From positions 186,001 through 250,000 of the forward strand of contig CAVYDJ010000003.1 in NCBI GenBank assembly GCA_963767285.1: 64,000 nucleotides of DNA, read 5' to 3'. This document shows, one piece after another, positions 62,936 to 64,000 of this stretch (the stretch's first letter is position 1; each line of letters begins with the position of its first letter). The position numbers and the translations under genes are program-made. The notes below the pieces were generated by a model. It was not told the origin of the DNA. It saw nothing but the letters and a program-made list of their open reading frames with translations, and did no database searches. The DNA is from WHSW01 sp963767285 (GTDB lineage: Bacteria > Actinomycetota > Thermoleophilia > Solirubrobacterales > 70-9).

Positions 62936-63667
62936 GTGGCCGCGAACTCAGAGTCCGGGCCGGTCTGGCTCGTCCTGCCGACCTACAACGAGGCCGACAA
63001 CCTGGAGGCGATCGCCGCCGCGATCCTCGAGCGGCTGCCGCGAGACCGCCGGCTGCTGGTCGTCGACGACTCCTCGCCCGACGGCACCGGCGAGATCGCG
63101 GACCGGCTGGCGGCGGGCGACGCCGACGTCGAGGTCCTGCACCGGCCGCGCAAGCAGGGCCTTGGCCCCGCCTACGTCGCGGGCTTCCGCCACGCCCTGG
63201 CCGGCGGCGCCGAGCTGGTCGCCCAGATGGACGCCGACTTCTCGCACGACCCCGCCGATCTGCCGCGGCTGCTCGACGCGGCGGCCGACGCCGACCTGGT
63301 GCTGGGATCGCGCTACGTCGCCGGCGGCGGGGTCGCCGAGTGGGGCCCCGGGCGCCGCCTGATCAGTCGCGGCGGCAGCGCCTACGCCCGGACGATGCTC
63401 GGGATCGGGATCGCCGACCTGACCGGCGGCTTCAAGGTCTTCCGCCGGTCGGTCCTCGAGACGATCGACCTCGAGGACATCCCGTCGCTCGGATACGCGT
63501 TTCAGATCGAGACCACCTTCCGCGCGGTGCGCGCCGGCTTTCGCGTCGCCGAGGTGCCGATCCTCTTCCACGATCGCCGGGTTGGCGAGTCGAAGATGTC
63601 CGGATCGATCGTGCTCGAGGCGGCGTGGCGCGTCCCGCTGATGCGGCTGGGAAGCCGCCGGTCTTGA
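62936..63667 (+). CDS. Polyprenol-phosphate mannosyltransferase-like GT2 glycosyltransferase
   Basis: The 243-residue GT-A enzyme has VWLVLPTYNEADNLEAIAAA, LLVVDDSSPDGTGEIADRLA and LVAQMDADFSHDPADLPRLL (D-x-D as DAD, about residues 96-98), then LTGGFKVFRRSVLETIDLED and PILFHDRRVGESKMSGSIVL. This is the dolichyl/polyprenol-phosphate-mannose synthase (Dpm1/Ppm1) pattern without the C-terminal membrane anchor. It would transfer mannose (or glucose) to a membrane polyprenyl phosphate for export glycosylation. GTG 62936 is preceded by TAGATT at 8 nt. A terminator-like hairpin follows at 63672. Confidence 0.9.
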   Translation: MAANSESGPVWLVLPTYNEADNLEAIAAAILERLPRDRRLLVVDDSSPDGTGEIADRLAAGDADVEVLHRPRKQGLGPAYVAGFRHALAGGAELVAQMDADFSHDPADLPRLLDAAADADLVLGSRYVAGGGVAEWGPGRRLISRGGSAYARTMLGIGIADLTGGFKVFRRSVLETIDLEDIPSLGYAFQIETTFRAVRAGFRVAEVPILFHDRRVGESKMSGSIVLEAAWRVPLMRLGSRRS

Positions 63668-63671
63668 ATGC

Positions 63672-63715
63672 ATAGTGTGTGCGCCGCACGCCTTGCGCTA
63701 CGCACTATACTTTTT
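63672..63715 (+). terminator. Probable terminator with -10-like TATACT
   Basis: atagtgtgtgcgc (63672-63684) pairs imperfectly (one wobble, one bulge) with gcgctacgcactat (63695-63708), a 10-nt loop, then five T (63711-63715). It lies 5 bp after the glycosyltransferase stop. TATACT (63706-63711) could alternatively be a -10 for thioredoxin. The left arm shares gcatagtgtg with the operator-like sequence at 26121. Confidence 0.5.
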
Positions 63716-63777
63716 GAAGTAGCGATCCCGCAATCCATACCGCACCGATCTCCGTAGAGAAGGGTTAGGAGAACCAA

Positions 63778-64000
63778 GTGACAGGCACACTCCCCGACGT
63801 GACCGACGCCACCTTTCAGAGCGACGTACTAGATGCCGACCAGCCGGTCCTCGTCGATTTCTGGGCTCCCTGGTGCGGGCCGTGCCGCGTCGTCCATCCG
63901 ATCCTCGAGGAGATGGCCGCCGAGCGCGACGAGCTGACGATCGTCAGCCTCAACGTCGATGACAACCAGCAGACGGCGGGACGCTACGAGGTGCTCTCGA
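63778..64000 (+). CDS. trxA: Thioredoxin (3' end outside window)
   Basis: The first 74 residues are visible from GTG 63778 (Shine-Dalgarno AGGAG, 63767-63771): TGTLPDVTDATFQSDVLDAD, then PVLVDFWAPWCGPCRVVHPI with the redox-active WCGPC (about residues 33-37), and LTIVSLNVDDNQQTAGRYEV. This is a classical cytoplasmic thioredoxin. The gene runs past the end of the window. The intergenic region upstream (63668-63777) holds the terminator-like hairpin and a possible -10. Confidence 0.94.
   Translation, partial: MTGTLPDVTDATFQSDVLDADQPVLVDFWAPWCGPCRVVHPILEEMAAERDELTIVSLNVDDNQQTAGRYEVLS

Overview
The window is a high-GC (roughly 70%) bacterial chromosome segment with dense genes. It carries groES/groEL behind a CIRCE operator, a fused PafB-PafC WYL regulator, a PAC2-family protein, a zincin of the type found in actinobacteria, and many secreted proteins with the C-terminal 'SESAKVNSKGKA' style module. 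Together these suggest an actinobacterium of the Thermoleophilia / Solirubrobacterales type. This is inference from gene content; no marker phylogeny was possible. No rRNA, IS element, prophage or CRISPR array is visible, and there is one tRNA (Phe, GAA).

Layout. 1-6087: end of an Hrq1-like helicase, a secreted LVIVD propeller protein, a methyltransferase, tRNA-Phe with a fold-back copy of its 3' end, a YihY membrane protein and a YhaM-like exoribonuclease. 6106-11499: twin small membrane proteins, PafBC, a metallo-beta-lactamase-fold hydrolase, a PPOX-type flavoprotein and a secreted glycosidase. 12203-15709: overlapping dTDP-rhamnose operon (rmlA-rmlD-rmlB-rmlC). 15886-23897: Lhr helicase, Nei-like glycosylase, a frameshifted gene, a Crp regulator, Pcm, and ASCH and SRPBCC proteins. 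24040-26029: groES-groEL. 26165-31282: three abutting Ca-binding-repeat secreted paralogues. 31344-37710: a tightly coupled six-gene operon (membrane-LMW-PTP fusion, degenerate AroD-AroE fusion, two small paralogues, acyl-CoA-dehydrogenase-fold enzyme, P450). 37724-43436: secreted protein, drug-efflux MFS, multicopper oxidase, CDGSH protein, SDR and ferredoxin. 43447-50436: secreted NHL, collagen-like and P-domain proteins around a methyltransferase, an Mrp ATPase and a Lys/Arg-rich protein. 50433-58095: metalloprotease, inositol-phosphatase-like enzyme, a UvrD-like helicase-nuclease with an altered Walker A, PAC2, a second YhaM-like protein and a split TauE/SafE pair. 58119-64000: OtsB, a membrane protein overlapped antisense by an MFS gene, MarR, PolX, a polyprenol-phosphate glycosyltransferase and the start of thioredoxin.

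The most interesting signals are in initiation and promoter architecture. Many genes have a TAnnnT -10 element only 6-9 nt before the start codon, which suggests leaderless mRNAs. Six divergent gene pairs have start codons only 22-29 bp apart, around one shared core in which the two -10 hexamers overlap. Four genes have their best N-terminus at an ATC codon, placed at the leaderless distance from a -10 or at Shine-Dalgarno distance. The unexplained operon at 31344-37710 is the best candidate for an undescribed pathway, because the aromatic-pathway fusion in it seems to lack catalytic residues. A 28-nt repeat that encodes PxGEAEDV sits in frame inside two unrelated genes.

Limits: everything was read by eye. 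No alignments, database searches or structure predictions were run, so family names rest on recognisable motifs. No gene-free stretch exceeds 300 bases.
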